A DNA stretch of 9,107 nt from Candidatus Absconditabacterales bacterium (GTDB taxonomy: Bacteria; Patescibacteriota; Gracilibacteria; Absconditabacterales; Absconditicoccaceae): contig JALOAF010000032.1 of assembly GCA_023228925.1 (NCBI GenBank), positions 1 to 9,107 of the forward strand. Reading direction: 5' to 3'. Below the pieces are notes generated by a model. The model was not told the DNA's origin. It saw only the letters and a list, made by a program, of their open reading frames with translations, and made no database searches. The stretch's first letter is position 1, and the number at the start of each line of letters is the position of its first letter. Shown in pieces: positions 1-6,800 of this stretch. The translations under genes were made by a program, and so were the position numbers.

Positions 1-38
1 ATTGAATTGTTTCAATTCCTTATAGGTATATTCAGAGT
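1..38 (-). CRISPR. Leader-proximal CRISPR repeat at the edge of an array that continues off the left side
   Basis: Read on the minus strand, positions 37 to 9 give a 29-nt sequence (30 nt if 38 is included) with the core ACCTATAAGGAATTGAAAC. It ends in ATTGAAAC, the typical 3' end of many type I-B and type III CRISPR repeats, which becomes the crRNA 5' tag. Positions 8 to 1 would then be the start of the first spacer. No second repeat follows at spacer distance to the right, so this would be the repeat next to the leader, with the array extending leftwards outside the window. Seen: the repeat-like sequence. Known: the family consensus. Inferred: array identity, because only one repeat is visible and no cas gene is present here. 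Confidence 0.55.
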
Positions 39-238
39 CGCAAGTTTTAAGCCATTTCTTACTCTATCTTTTTATAGAATATCATATTTTTTAAATAAAA
101 ACAACGGATTCATAAGAATAAATTTGTCGATACCTTGATATTTTTACACTACTGATGGTTGACAGAAATATAAAATTTAAATTTTTTAATTATTATTTTA
201 TATTTCTAAATTTTGAAAACAACTGATTTTTTTTATTA
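38..238 (-). promoter_or_regulatory. AT-rich non-coding region, probable CRISPR leader
   Basis: No open reading frame is supported here. The stretch is very AT-rich with A/T runs and lies between the CRISPR-like repeat at 9-38 and the promoter-bearing repeat element at 239-360, whose minus-strand -10 box (255-260) points this way. That is the usual position and composition of a CRISPR leader, with transcription starting near 248 and entering the array at about 38. The leader assignment depends on the repeat next to it being a genuine CRISPR repeat. Confidence 0.4.
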
Positions 239-360
239 AATTTTTCAATATTGTATTATAACATATAATGAAATATAGTTAAAATGTTATAAGGTTTTTG
301 GGGAAAAGGTGGGGAAATTCTCATGCACTTTTTTGGGTATTTTTATAATCACATTTGTAC
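239..360 (-). repeat. Element E, copy 1 (122-bp duplicated promoter element)
   Basis: This 122-bp segment recurs at 2326-2447 in the same orientation with only 4 mismatches (positions 251, 298, 301 and 304 here). On the minus strand it contains TTTAAC (283-278), a 17-bp spacer and TATAAT (260-255), a good sigma-70-type promoter reading leftwards. The 9-bp inverted arms TTATAACAT (256-264) and ATGTTATAA (284-292) bracket that promoter. Left of it lies the putative CRISPR leader; right of it, after 3 bases, the 29-bp repeat R. It has no coding capacity of note. Confidence 0.85.
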
Positions 361-363
361 CAT

Positions 364-392
364 AACCTGAACTTTCGGGAAACTATAACATT
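364..392. repeat. Direct repeat R, copy 1 (29 bp)
   Basis: A 29-bp sequence with core TTTCGGGAAACTATAACATT is repeated in the same orientation at 1517-1545 with a single T/C difference (373 against 1526). The two copies bracket positions 393-1516, which hold the phage-derived MuF fragment and its small partner gene. They therefore look like a duplication made when that fragment was inserted, or like recombination sites. No terminal inverted repeats or integrase gene are visible. Confidence 0.75.
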
Positions 393-462
393 ATCAATCA
401 GGTGACCAAAAATTAAACTATATTCATATAAGGGAAAAATCATAACAAGTTTGTCAGGATAT

Positions 463-490
463 AAAAAAAGCTCCCGGAAAGGGAGCTTTT
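463..490 (-). terminator. Rho-independent terminator of the small partner gene
   Basis: A 10-bp perfect stem (466-475 paired with 481-490, AAAAGCTCCC against GGGAGCTTTT) closes a 5-nt loop. On the minus strand the stem is followed by an uninterrupted T run (469 to 463). It lies 14 bp past the stop codon of the 505-828 gene, as expected for the end of a leftward transcript. The opposite strand has only a four-T tail, so it is mainly a minus-strand terminator. Confidence 0.9.
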
Positions 491-504
491 GAGTTTATTA
501 AAAA

Positions 505-828
505 TTAATCTTCGTAAATACCGTAATCAACAAATTTTATAATTATTCCATCGTCTTTTTTTTCCCATTCAGCAAATCTGTAATAAATATCCCAACGATC
601 ATTTTCTTCTCTGCCTTCATTAAAATCTATTTCAAATTCTTTCACCAAGTCTTCAGGAATTAACCAACCCGACAAATCCTCGCCTTCATATTCTTTTGTG
701 AAAATTTCTCTGCCTTCTCCGGTATCAAGAAAATATACACTTTTATGCTTTTCAGCAAACGATTGTACAAGTTGAAAGAATTTTAAAAATTTTTTACTTT
801 CTTTTTCTGGCATTCTTAATCCTTTCAT
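505..828 (-). CDS. Small acidic protein, candidate immunity partner of the BECR-like toxin domain
   Basis: This is a 107-residue soluble protein with no signal peptide or membrane segment, rich in Glu and Asp. I do not recognise its family. The ATG at 828 is chosen because a strong Shine-Dalgarno sequence (AAAGGAGGAG on the minus strand) ends about 7 nt upstream; a second ATG at 813 is less likely. Its start overlaps the end of the upstream nuclease-domain frame by 35 bp, so the two are translationally linked, and a strong terminator follows its stop. Toxin-then-small-acidic-gene order with overlap is the usual layout of polymorphic toxin and immunity pairs, so an immunity role is inferred from context only. 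It shares a weak ordered pattern (YF, SG-x-x-IP, KEF) with the 104-residue protein at 3494-3808. It could instead be an ordinary phage accessory protein. Confidence 0.75.
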   Translation of the reverse strand: MKGLRMPEKESKKFLKFFQLVQSFAEKHKSVYFLDTGEGREIFTKEYEGEDLSGWLIPEDLVKEFEIDFNEGREENDRWDIYYRFAEWEKKDDGIIIKFVDYGIYED

Positions 829-1516
829 TCTTAACTCCTCCTTTCAAAATTGTAACAAATTCTTTGCTTTCTTTTTCAATTACAACTACATCATTGCTTT
901 TTATATAATATATCACTTCTTTGCCATCTCTCCATACACCTTCTCTGATTTCATTTTTGTTATCTATAACATCGGATATTATGCTTTTGAATTCTGACCT
1001 ATCAGTTTTATTTTTAGGATTAAGCCCAAAAGCCTTTGCATGTTTTCCTGATTTTTTTCCAAACTGTTTATTACTTATAATTATACCATAATCTTTATAA
1101 TCTTTTATGTTATATTTCTTTTTCATCTCGTCTATCGTGTAAACAAGCGGAGTCCCGTCTTTTGTTCTTGGAGAAATTAAACCCCTTATATCAACTTTTC
1201 CTCTTCTGAACTGCTCGGCTTTCCAGACTCCAAGTTTCATATTTTGAAACTCAACAGCTGTCATTGGTCTGTTCATTCCCTCAATTCTTCCAGCTTCTTC
1301 AAGCATTCTTTTTGGTGGATTCTTCAGCCAGTCTTCTTACTTTGTCTTTTCTGAAACAAGCCCAATCATAGACGCTCTTGTTCCACCTGAATTATCTATG
1401 CCTTTTATAATAGGCAGTTGAGTACTTCTGCAATTAGGGTGGGCAATGTAACCTGGAAAAGAATAAGATTGTCCAATGGGTTTGTAATCTGGCAAAGTTC
1501 ATTTTAAACCTTCTAA
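794..1516 (-). pseudogene. 3' fragment of a phage MuF-type minor head protein gene with a C-terminal BECR-like nuclease domain, broken by two in-frame stops
   Basis: The reading frame starts abruptly at 1516, exactly at the edge of repeat R, with the residues LEGLK. A TGA (1501-1499) follows where MuF proteins usually have Trp, then LPDYKPIGQSYSFP and AHPNCRS, the conserved C-terminal signature of MuF/SPP1 gp7-like head morphogenesis proteins. A TAA (1339-1337) interrupts the same frame just before EDWLKNPPKRM. Downstream the frame is open for 170 codons from ATG 1306, covering a linker and then a domain with GKKSGKHAKAFGLNP (His near codon 89 of that segment), an Arg near 121, and TILKGG near 152-157. 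This resembles the phage-associated barnase/EndoU/colicin E5/RelE-like (PBECR) nucleases that often cap MuF proteins. No Shine-Dalgarno sequence precedes ATG 1306, so separate expression of the toxin domain is doubtful. The 5' half of the gene is absent. The MuF call is fairly sure; the nuclease subfamily is less so. Confidence 0.8.
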
Positions 1517-1545
1517 AACCTGAACCTTCGGGAAACTATAACATT
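1517..1545. repeat. Direct repeat R, copy 2 (29 bp)
   Basis: This is the second copy of the 29-bp repeat at 364-392, with one mismatch and the same orientation. It abuts the truncated end of the MuF fragment (1516) on its left. On its right it continues into a sequence resembling the CRISPR repeat at the left end of the window. Confidence 0.75.
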
Positions 1546-1565
1546 CCATATAGGTTTATTCAGAG
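1543..1565 (-). repeat. Solitary CRISPR-repeat-like sequence
   Basis: Positions 1543-1565 match 15-37 (the body of the putative CRISPR repeat) at 21 of 23 bases, in the same orientation. The match stops before the GTTTCA end, which here is replaced by the end of repeat R. No further repeat lies at spacer distance on either side. It could be a decayed distal repeat of a lost array or a shared piece of another repeat family. Confidence 0.4.
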
Positions 1566-1659
1566 CAGCTCTTCAAATCCATTCCCTTTTTTAATAGAAA
1601 TTTTATGTTTAACTATCTTGTCAATTTCTAGTTTTTCATCTCACTATATATATTATTTA

Positions 1660-2310
1660 TTATATCTCATTGTCTAATTCTGATAAATATTTTTGATCTT
1701 TTATCATTTCAAAAAAAAGTTTTGTATTTACTTCTACATCATATTTTGCATTATGTGCTTTATTTGTGTCATATTTTATTCCGTAATGTTCACAGGCTTC
1801 TTGTAGTTTTGGTTTTTTGAAAGTGCTTTTTCCTTTATATGTTATTTTTAATTCATTTGTGGTTAATAACATTGTGTCAAATATATTGTGAAATCTTTGT
1901 TTATTTAAATGACATTCCATAAATTTCATATCAAATGATTTAATATTATGTCCTACAAATACATCAACATCTTCTAGGTATTTATTTAATATTTTATCTT
2001 TGTTAAAATATTTTATGTTATTAATTGATTCTATTAATGTTATATCTTTTTCTATGTGTTTTTTATATAAATTTAATGTTTCTTTGATTCTTTTATCAGT
2101 GTGTTTTTTTATTTCATTTAACTTAATTTTATGAACATTATAAGCATGGTAATTCCATTCTTCACCTTCTTTTGGTAAGTAATAGAAATCTTGTTCGTTT
2201 ATTTTATTGAATTTTCCATTTTTATATGAGTATTTTATGCCTGAGAACTGTAAAACTGATGATTTTAAAAATCCATTAGTTTCTAAATCAAAGATTAATA
2301 CATTTTTCAT
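1660..2310 (-). CDS. DEDDh-family 3'-5' exonuclease (DnaQ/exonuclease-like)
   Basis: This is a 216-residue protein of the RNase T/DnaQ-type exonuclease superfamily, which removes nucleotides from 3' ends using two metal ions. All five signature residues are visible: Asp8 and Glu10 in FDLETNG (motif I), Asp127 in GHNIKSFDMKF (motif II), and His186 and Asp191 in HNAKYD (motif III, the h subtype), plus Asp145 in FDTML. There are no extra domains, so it is a stand-alone exonuclease and not a polymerase subunit by architecture. ATG 2310 is preceded by AGGA at a workable distance, and a promoter in element E lies just upstream, so it is probably monocistronic. It sits between repeats R and E beside phage debris and a possible CRISPR array. 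A role in DNA repair, phage biology or defence cannot be separated from sequence alone. Confidence 0.9.
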   Translation of the reverse strand: MKNVLIFDLETNGFLKSSVLQFSGIKYSYKNGKFNKINEQDFYYLPKEGEEWNYHAYNVHKIKLNEIKKHTDKRIKETLNLYKKHIEKDITLIESINNIKYFNKDKILNKYLEDVDVFVGHNIKSFDMKFMECHLNKQRFHNIFDTMLLTTNELKITYKGKSTFKKPKLQEACEHYGIKYDTNKAHNAKYDVEVNTKLFFEMIKDQKYLSELDNEI

Positions 2311-2325
2311 AATTTAAATCCTTTC

Positions 2326-2447
2326 AATTTTTCAATACTGTATTATAACATATAATGAAATATAGTTAAAATGTTATAAGGTTTGTGTGGATAAGGTGGG
2401 GAAATTCTCATGCACTTTTTTGGGTATTTTTATAATCACATTTGTAC
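2326..2447 (-). repeat. Element E, copy 2 (122-bp duplicated promoter element)
   Basis: This copy is identical to 239-360 except at 4 positions and lies immediately upstream of the exonuclease start codon. On its right, the sequence changes at 2448 to the 26-bp repeat composite, whereas copy 1 continues into repeat R. This shows that 2447 and 360 are edges of a duplicated block. Confidence 0.85.
2342..2370 (-). promoter_or_regulatory. Promoter of the exonuclease gene with bracketing inverted repeat
   Basis: On the minus strand, TTTAAC (2370-2365), a 17-bp spacer and TATAAT (2347-2342) form a good housekeeping-type promoter about 30 bp from the ATG at 2310. The 9-bp arms TTATAACAT (2343-2351) and ATGTTATAA (2371-2379) form an inverted repeat. 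One arm covers the -10 box and the other abuts the -35 box, an arrangement that would suit a dimeric repressor. The operator reading is inference. Confidence 0.7.
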
Positions 2448-2467
2448 TTGGAATGACAAACACAAAG

Positions 2468-2634
2468 CAGATCCCGGCTCAGAATCATACCGGGATGACA
2501 GAATATAAAATCAAACCGGGATGACAGAACTTAGAATCAAACAGGGATCACAGAACTTAGAATCAAACAGGGATCACAGAACTTAGAATCAAACAGGGTT
2601 GACAGAACTTAGAATCATGCTGGGTTGACAGAAC
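2468..2634. repeat. Tandem 26-bp repeat array, 6 units
   Basis: After a leading CAGATCCCGGCTCAG, the tetranucleotide AATC recurs at exactly 26-bp steps (2483, 2509, 2535, 2561, 2587, 2613). Each unit carries variants of CAGGGATGACAGAACTTAGA, and the first unit forms CCCGG/CCGGG complementary arms. The same composite recurs at 3166-3380 with 8 units and at 8334-8392 with 2 units. No reading frame is meaningful through it. Confidence 0.9.
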
Positions 2635-2684
2635 TATAAATTTAAAAACTTCTCATTTTTAAATCTTTATTTTTTTATTTTGTT

Positions 2685-2921
2685 TTATTTTATTTCCCAA
2701 TATCCAGACTTATCTGATCCGATTCTTGTTATTATATTCATTTTTTTTAATTGTTTTATATATCTTGCTACTGTTGCTCTACTTACATTTAATTTCTCTG
2801 CAATTTCTTTCCTAGATATATAATGATTATTTTTAATTTCAATTAACAATTTTTTTAGGGACTCATTTTGTGATTTTGGAATTATTATTGTAAAAAAACT
2901 TTTAATGTTTATAAAATTCTT
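2685..2921 (-). pseudogene. C-terminal fragment of a winged-helix ATP-binding protein (AlbA_2/Schlafen AAA_4-type)
   Basis: The minus-strand frame from 2921 to the TAA at 2687-2685 gives 78 codons with no plausible start and an in-frame stop just upstream (2924-2922). It reads SFFTIII, then a linker, then ISRKEIAEKLNVSRATVARY, IKQLKKMNII and GSDKSGYWEI. This is the helix-turn-helix plus wing that commonly closes divergent AAA (AlbA_2) putative transcriptional regulators. The upstream ATPase part, several hundred residues in intact relatives, is missing. The break at about 2921 coincides with sequence shared with 8252-8280, the outer edge of the 26-bp composite repeat. That suggests the repeat element or a repeat-mediated deletion removed the 5' part. 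The family is assigned from the C-terminal pattern, so it is moderately sure; other HTH regulators end similarly. Confidence 0.65.
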
Positions 2922-3165
2922 TTAAAAAATTAAAGACTTTTTGTTTTTTAAAAAGTTGCTTAATAAAATATTTGATATGTTATAAATTTATTTATATAAA
3001 TATCATAGTATTTTATTAAGGTTTTATGATATTTTTAATCATAAAATTTAATTTTAAATGCTTTATCCGTGTAAATCCGTGCTATCCGTGGTAAAAAGTT
3101 TTTGTTTTACGGTTTCTGCCGTATTCACGTGTATGAAATATGCTTTGAAAAGTCAATTGTAAGAA
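2922..3165. other. AT-rich intergenic spacer with short hairpins and an ATCCGTG triplet
   Basis: No gene is supported. Notable pieces are a 9-bp stem hairpin at 3022-3046 (TTTTATGAT/ATCATAAAA, 7-nt loop, no clear U tract), and three ATCCGTG copies at 3065, 3075 and 3084, a motif seen in dispersed intergenic repeats of other bacteria. From about 3104 there is sequence similar to the flank before the third 26-bp array (8274-8333), ending in CAGATCCCGGCT. The left part (2920-2950) also resembles 8252-8280, so the whole spacer may be a diverged repeat composite with extra AT-rich DNA inside. Confidence 0.5.
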
Positions 3166-3380
3166 CAGATCCCGGCTCAGAATCATACCGGGATGACAGA
3201 ATATAAAATCAAACAGGGATGACAGAACTTAGAATCAAACAGGGATCACAGAACTTAGAATCAAACAGGCATGACAGAGTATAAAATCAAACAGGCATGA
3301 CAGAACTTAGAATCATGCTGGGATGACAGAATATAGAATCAAACAGGCATGACAGAACTTAGAATCATGCTGGGTTGACA
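3166..3380. repeat. Tandem 26-bp repeat array, 8 units
   Basis: AATC recurs at 3181, 3207, 3233, 3259, 3285, 3311, 3337 and 3363, all 26 bp apart, after the same CAGATCCCGGCTCAG lead-in as the 2468 array. Units vary at a few fixed positions (GGGATGACAG, GGGATCACAG, GGCATGACAG). They alternate partly between ATATAAAATC and CTTAGAATC forms, which suggests duplication of multi-unit blocks. Confidence 0.9.
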
Positions 3381-3400
3381 ATCGTAAGTAACCGTAACTA

Positions 3401-3430
3401 CAATTTTTTCTGCGAAAAATTGCTTGTGAC
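3401..3430. repeat. Conserved hairpin tail of the repeat composite
   Basis: CAATTTTT (3401-3408) and AAAAATTG (3415-3422) form an 8-bp stem with a 6-nt loop, followed by CTTGTGAC. The same tail (hairpin 8408-8431, then TTGTGACAA) follows the 2-unit array near 8392. The tail is therefore part of the mobile or conserved composite and not an operon terminator; no T run follows on the minus strand. Confidence 0.6.
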
Positions 3431-3438
3431 AATAGAAC

Positions 3439-3493
3439 CTATAACACTCTTATACGCTTCATATACCGCTCTTATACTGTTCTTATAACAATT
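3439..3493. repeat. 11-bp tandem repeat, 5 imperfect units
   Basis: Related heptamers CTATAAC, CTTATAC, CATATAC, CTTATAC and CTTATAA start at 3439, 3449, 3460, 3471 and 3482, spaced 10-11 bp, about one helical turn. On the minus strand the units read NGTATAAGAGN. The array ends against the stop codon of the 3494-3808 gene, placing it in that gene's 3' region. Confidence 0.7.
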
Positions 3494-3808
3494 CTAAACA
3501 TTAATTCCGCCGGTAAACATTTCAAAGTCTTCTATTGGTATGACCATATATGACCAGTAGTGTTCTGTACTTATTAGATTTATATTTTCAATAAATTTTT
3601 CTTTGAATTCTTTTATTTTTTCTTCTTCTATTGGAATTATAAATCCTGATACATATCCTGGCCAAGTTTGTGAATCCATTCTGTGATAATATTTATATTT
3701 ACCTTTTCCTTTTGATAATTCAAAGTATATATCTGCATTAACTTCTAAAAATTCATGCATTTTGTCTGCTATTGAATCAATTGTCATAATAAAAATCATC
3801 TTTTTCAT
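3494..3808 (-). CDS. Small conserved-looking protein of unknown function, last gene of the efflux operon
   Basis: This is a 104-residue protein that I do not recognise. It begins MKKMIFIMTIDSIADKMHEF, which is too short and too polar after the start to be a signal peptide, so it is probably cytosolic. It contains YFELSKGKGKYKYY, SGFIIPIEEEKIKEF and a tryptophan-rich EHYWSYMVIP. A clear Shine-Dalgarno sequence (CAGGAG) precedes ATG 3808. The gap to the transporter stop is 24 bp, so cotranscription with the pump is likely. It is not a TolC, TetR or MarR protein by length or motif. Its order of YF, SG-x-x-IP and KEF with similar spacing recalls the 107-residue protein at 505-828, so an immunity-like origin is possible. 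It ends in TAG, followed by the 11-bp tandem repeat. Confidence 0.75.
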   Translation of the reverse strand: MKKMIFIMTIDSIADKMHEFLEVNADIYFELSKGKGKYKYYHRMDSQTWPGYVSGFIIPIEEEKIKEFKEKFIENINLISTEHYWSYMVIPIEDFEMFTGGINV

Positions 3809-3832
3809 AAAATCTCCTGAATTAGTTTTTTA

Positions 3833-6800
3833 TTAATCTTTTACAATCTCTTTTTTTCCAAATTTTTCATCAAGGAATGCGTATAATACTGGCACGACTA
3901 TTAAGGTCATTATTGTAGAACTTATTAATCCACCTATGAATGCTATTGCTAGTGGTTTGTATATGTCTGAACCATCTGCCTGCGATAATGCCATTGGTAT
4001 CATTGCAAATAATGTTGTTGCTACTGTCATTAATATTGGTCTGAATCTTGTTGTTCCTGCTTCGATTAATGCTTCTTTTATTGTAAGACCTCGTTTTCTG
4101 AGTAAATTTATATAGTCAATTAATACTATTGACGCATTTACAACAACTCCCACTAATGCGATTATCCCATTACCACTCGTTGTATTAAGGGTGTTTCCTG
4201 TCAAAAATAACGCTAAAAATACTCCTATCATCTGTAATGGTATTGAAAACATCATTATTAATGGATGTAAAAATGATTCAAATTGTCCTGCCAGTACCAT
4301 ATATACGAATATTGCTGCTATTATAAATCCTATGGTCATTCCTGACAACTGATCGTTCATTCTTGTGACTTCTCCTGATATTTTCATATCAACGCCTGAT
4401 GGTAATTTTATTGAATTTATTACTGGCATTGTTTTTACAAAGATTAATGATGATAATGGTTCATCTGAGGTTTGTGCTGATATGGTTATTGTTCTTTGTT
4501 TGTTTTCTTTTGATATAAAGTTGATACTTTCTGATTTTTCTATTGATAATATTGTCTTGAGATCAACTGTTTTTCCGCTAGCTGTTATGACTTTTGTTGA
4601 CATTATATCTTCTATATCCTGTCTTCCTTCTTTTTGTAATCTTGTTATTATATATATATCTCTATCTCTGAAAAGACTGTTATTTCTATACTCTGTTCTT
4701 AAATTCCATGTATCTCCTCCGTTTATGAGGGTTCTAAGATTCATTGCAATTTCACCATAAGCTATGCCAAGTTGTGACATTTTTGCTTCATCAAATATTA
4801 ATTTATATTCTTTTTTGCTGTCTCTTACATTTTTTTGTACATCAAATAATCCTTCTACTTTACTTAATTTATTGACATAAACATCTGCTAATTCATTGAG
4901 TAATATCCAGTCATTTCCTGATAGTTTTATTTCAACTGGTGCTCCTGCTGAACCCCACCATGGTGCTGGTTGTACGAATTGTATATGTCTTATTCCTGGT
5001 ACTTTTTCTAGTATTTCTTTTCTTAAATATGTTATTAAATCTGTTTTTGCATTTCCTGTGTCAAGTGCTGTCATTATTCGGTTTTTTCTGTTTATTAATT
5101 TCAAATTCATTGATACTGTGTTTTCGGATGGTGATGTTTGTTCATCTCCTCCGATTGTTGTTGCCAGAAATTCTATTTCATTTCTTGAAAGTATTATTTT
5201 TTCAATTTTTTCTGTAATTCTTTTTGTTTCATCAAGAGTAGTTCCGACTGGCATTTCTATATCAACAAAATATCCATTCTGATCTGTTCTTGGCATGAAT
5301 TCAATTCCAATAAAAGGTAGTAAAAATAAAGATCCTATAAATATTATTAATGTTAATACAAGAACTTTCTTTCGATTTTCAATTGACCATATTAATGTTT
5401 TTTTATACTTTTCTTTAAGTTTTTCAACATTATCTAAAACTACTTTTACAATTTTACCAAATACAGGAACTGTTGTTACTTCTTTTGGAATTTCTTTTAC
5501 AATTCGTGGTGTAATTGTTGATGTAAAGAAAAGTGCTACCGGTAATGCTACTGTTTGTGCGAATATTGCTGTAAATGCCATTGTTCTCATTAATTCACCA
5601 ATATATCCTTCAAGCATTGTTAGTGGTATAAAAACTACTACATTTGTTAGAGTTGCTGCAAAAAGTGGTGCTGCAAGCTCTGCTACTCCTACTGATGCTG
5701 CTTCAAGTCTGTCTTTGCCAGAAGCCATGTGTCTTATTATGTTTTCAAGAACAATTATAGAGTTATCAAAATTAACTCCGATTGATATTGTAAGTGCATA
5801 GAGTGAAACCATATTTATACTCATTTTGCCAGCCCACATAATAAAAAATGCTGATATTATCGATATTGGTACTGATAAAAATATTACAAATGCTGGTTTG
5901 AATGTTCCTATTAAAAATAATATTACAAAAAATCCTAGTATAAATCCTTGCCATGCTGTATCTATTATTCCTTTTATTGATAATTCTATGAATTCTGAGT
6001 CATCTCTTGCGATTACTATTTTGAATCCTTCTGGAAGGTCTGCTTTTAATAATTCAACAACATTTCTTACATTTTGAGCGATTTCTACTGTATTTGTACC
6101 TGTTTGCTTTTTGACATCCATTGTTATTGCTGCTTTGCCATTTATTGATGCATATCCTGATGGTTCTTTGTATGAATCCTGTACTTTGGCAAAATCTCTA
6201 AGGTAAATTGGCATATTATTTTTGCTTGAAATTACAATATCTCTAATGCTCTGAATACTATCAAATTGTCCATAAGCTTTTACAACTGTTGATGTTGGAA
6301 TTAAACTGCTTTTAACACTTCCTGCTGGTAAATTCATATTATGTGTTCTTAATGCTGTTATTACTTGATTTATATCGATTTTGTAACTTGCTAATCTATT
6401 TCCGTCAATATTTATATTTACCTGTCTTAAAAATCCACCATTTACTATTACTTTTGCTACATTATCAACTTTTTCAATTTTGGTTTTAAGATAGTTTTCA
6501 ACATAACTTCTTAACTCTCTTAAATTGTATTCTTCTTCTGAATACAATGCTAAAGTCATAATTGGTCTGGAAGCTGGATCCATTTTTCTTATATTTGGTT
6601 CTTCTATTGTTGCTGGTAAATTAGAACGAATTTCATTTATTCTTCTTTGTATTTCAATTGCTGCTATATCTATGTCTTTTTGACCATATTCAAATTCTAC
6701 TAATACTTGGGATACACTGTCCATTGACCATGAATTGATTTGTTTTAATGCCCCAAGATCACTAAATGCACTTTCAAGCTTTTTAGTTATCAGTTCTTCC

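Noticed and set aside
364..392. Repeat R read on the minus strand begins GTTATAG and resembles a type II CRISPR repeat or tracrRNA anti-repeat
   Set aside because: There are only two copies about 1.15 kb apart, with no spacers and no cas9. The flanking duplication of a cargo segment explains it better.
1499..1501. In-frame TGA in the MuF frame at a position where Trp is expected, suggesting TGA might encode Trp
   Set aside because: The intact genes use TGG for Trp (at least eight in the transporter), and no intact frame contains TGA. A second stop (TAA) breaks the same frame, so a nonsense mutation in a decaying gene is simpler.
1595..1630. 8-bp inverted repeat TAGAAATT/AATTTCTA downstream of the exonuclease gene
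   Set aside because: The loop is 20 nt and no T run follows on the minus strand, so it is a poor terminator and could occur by chance in AT-rich DNA.
2386..2394. Perfect DnaA box (TTATCCACA on the minus strand)
   Set aside because: It is a single box, degenerate in the other E copy, and no origin genes or box cluster are near.
4365..5801. Several plus-strand open frames inside the transporter gene
   Set aside because: They are antisense shadows of a clearly intact RND gene and lack ribosome sites.
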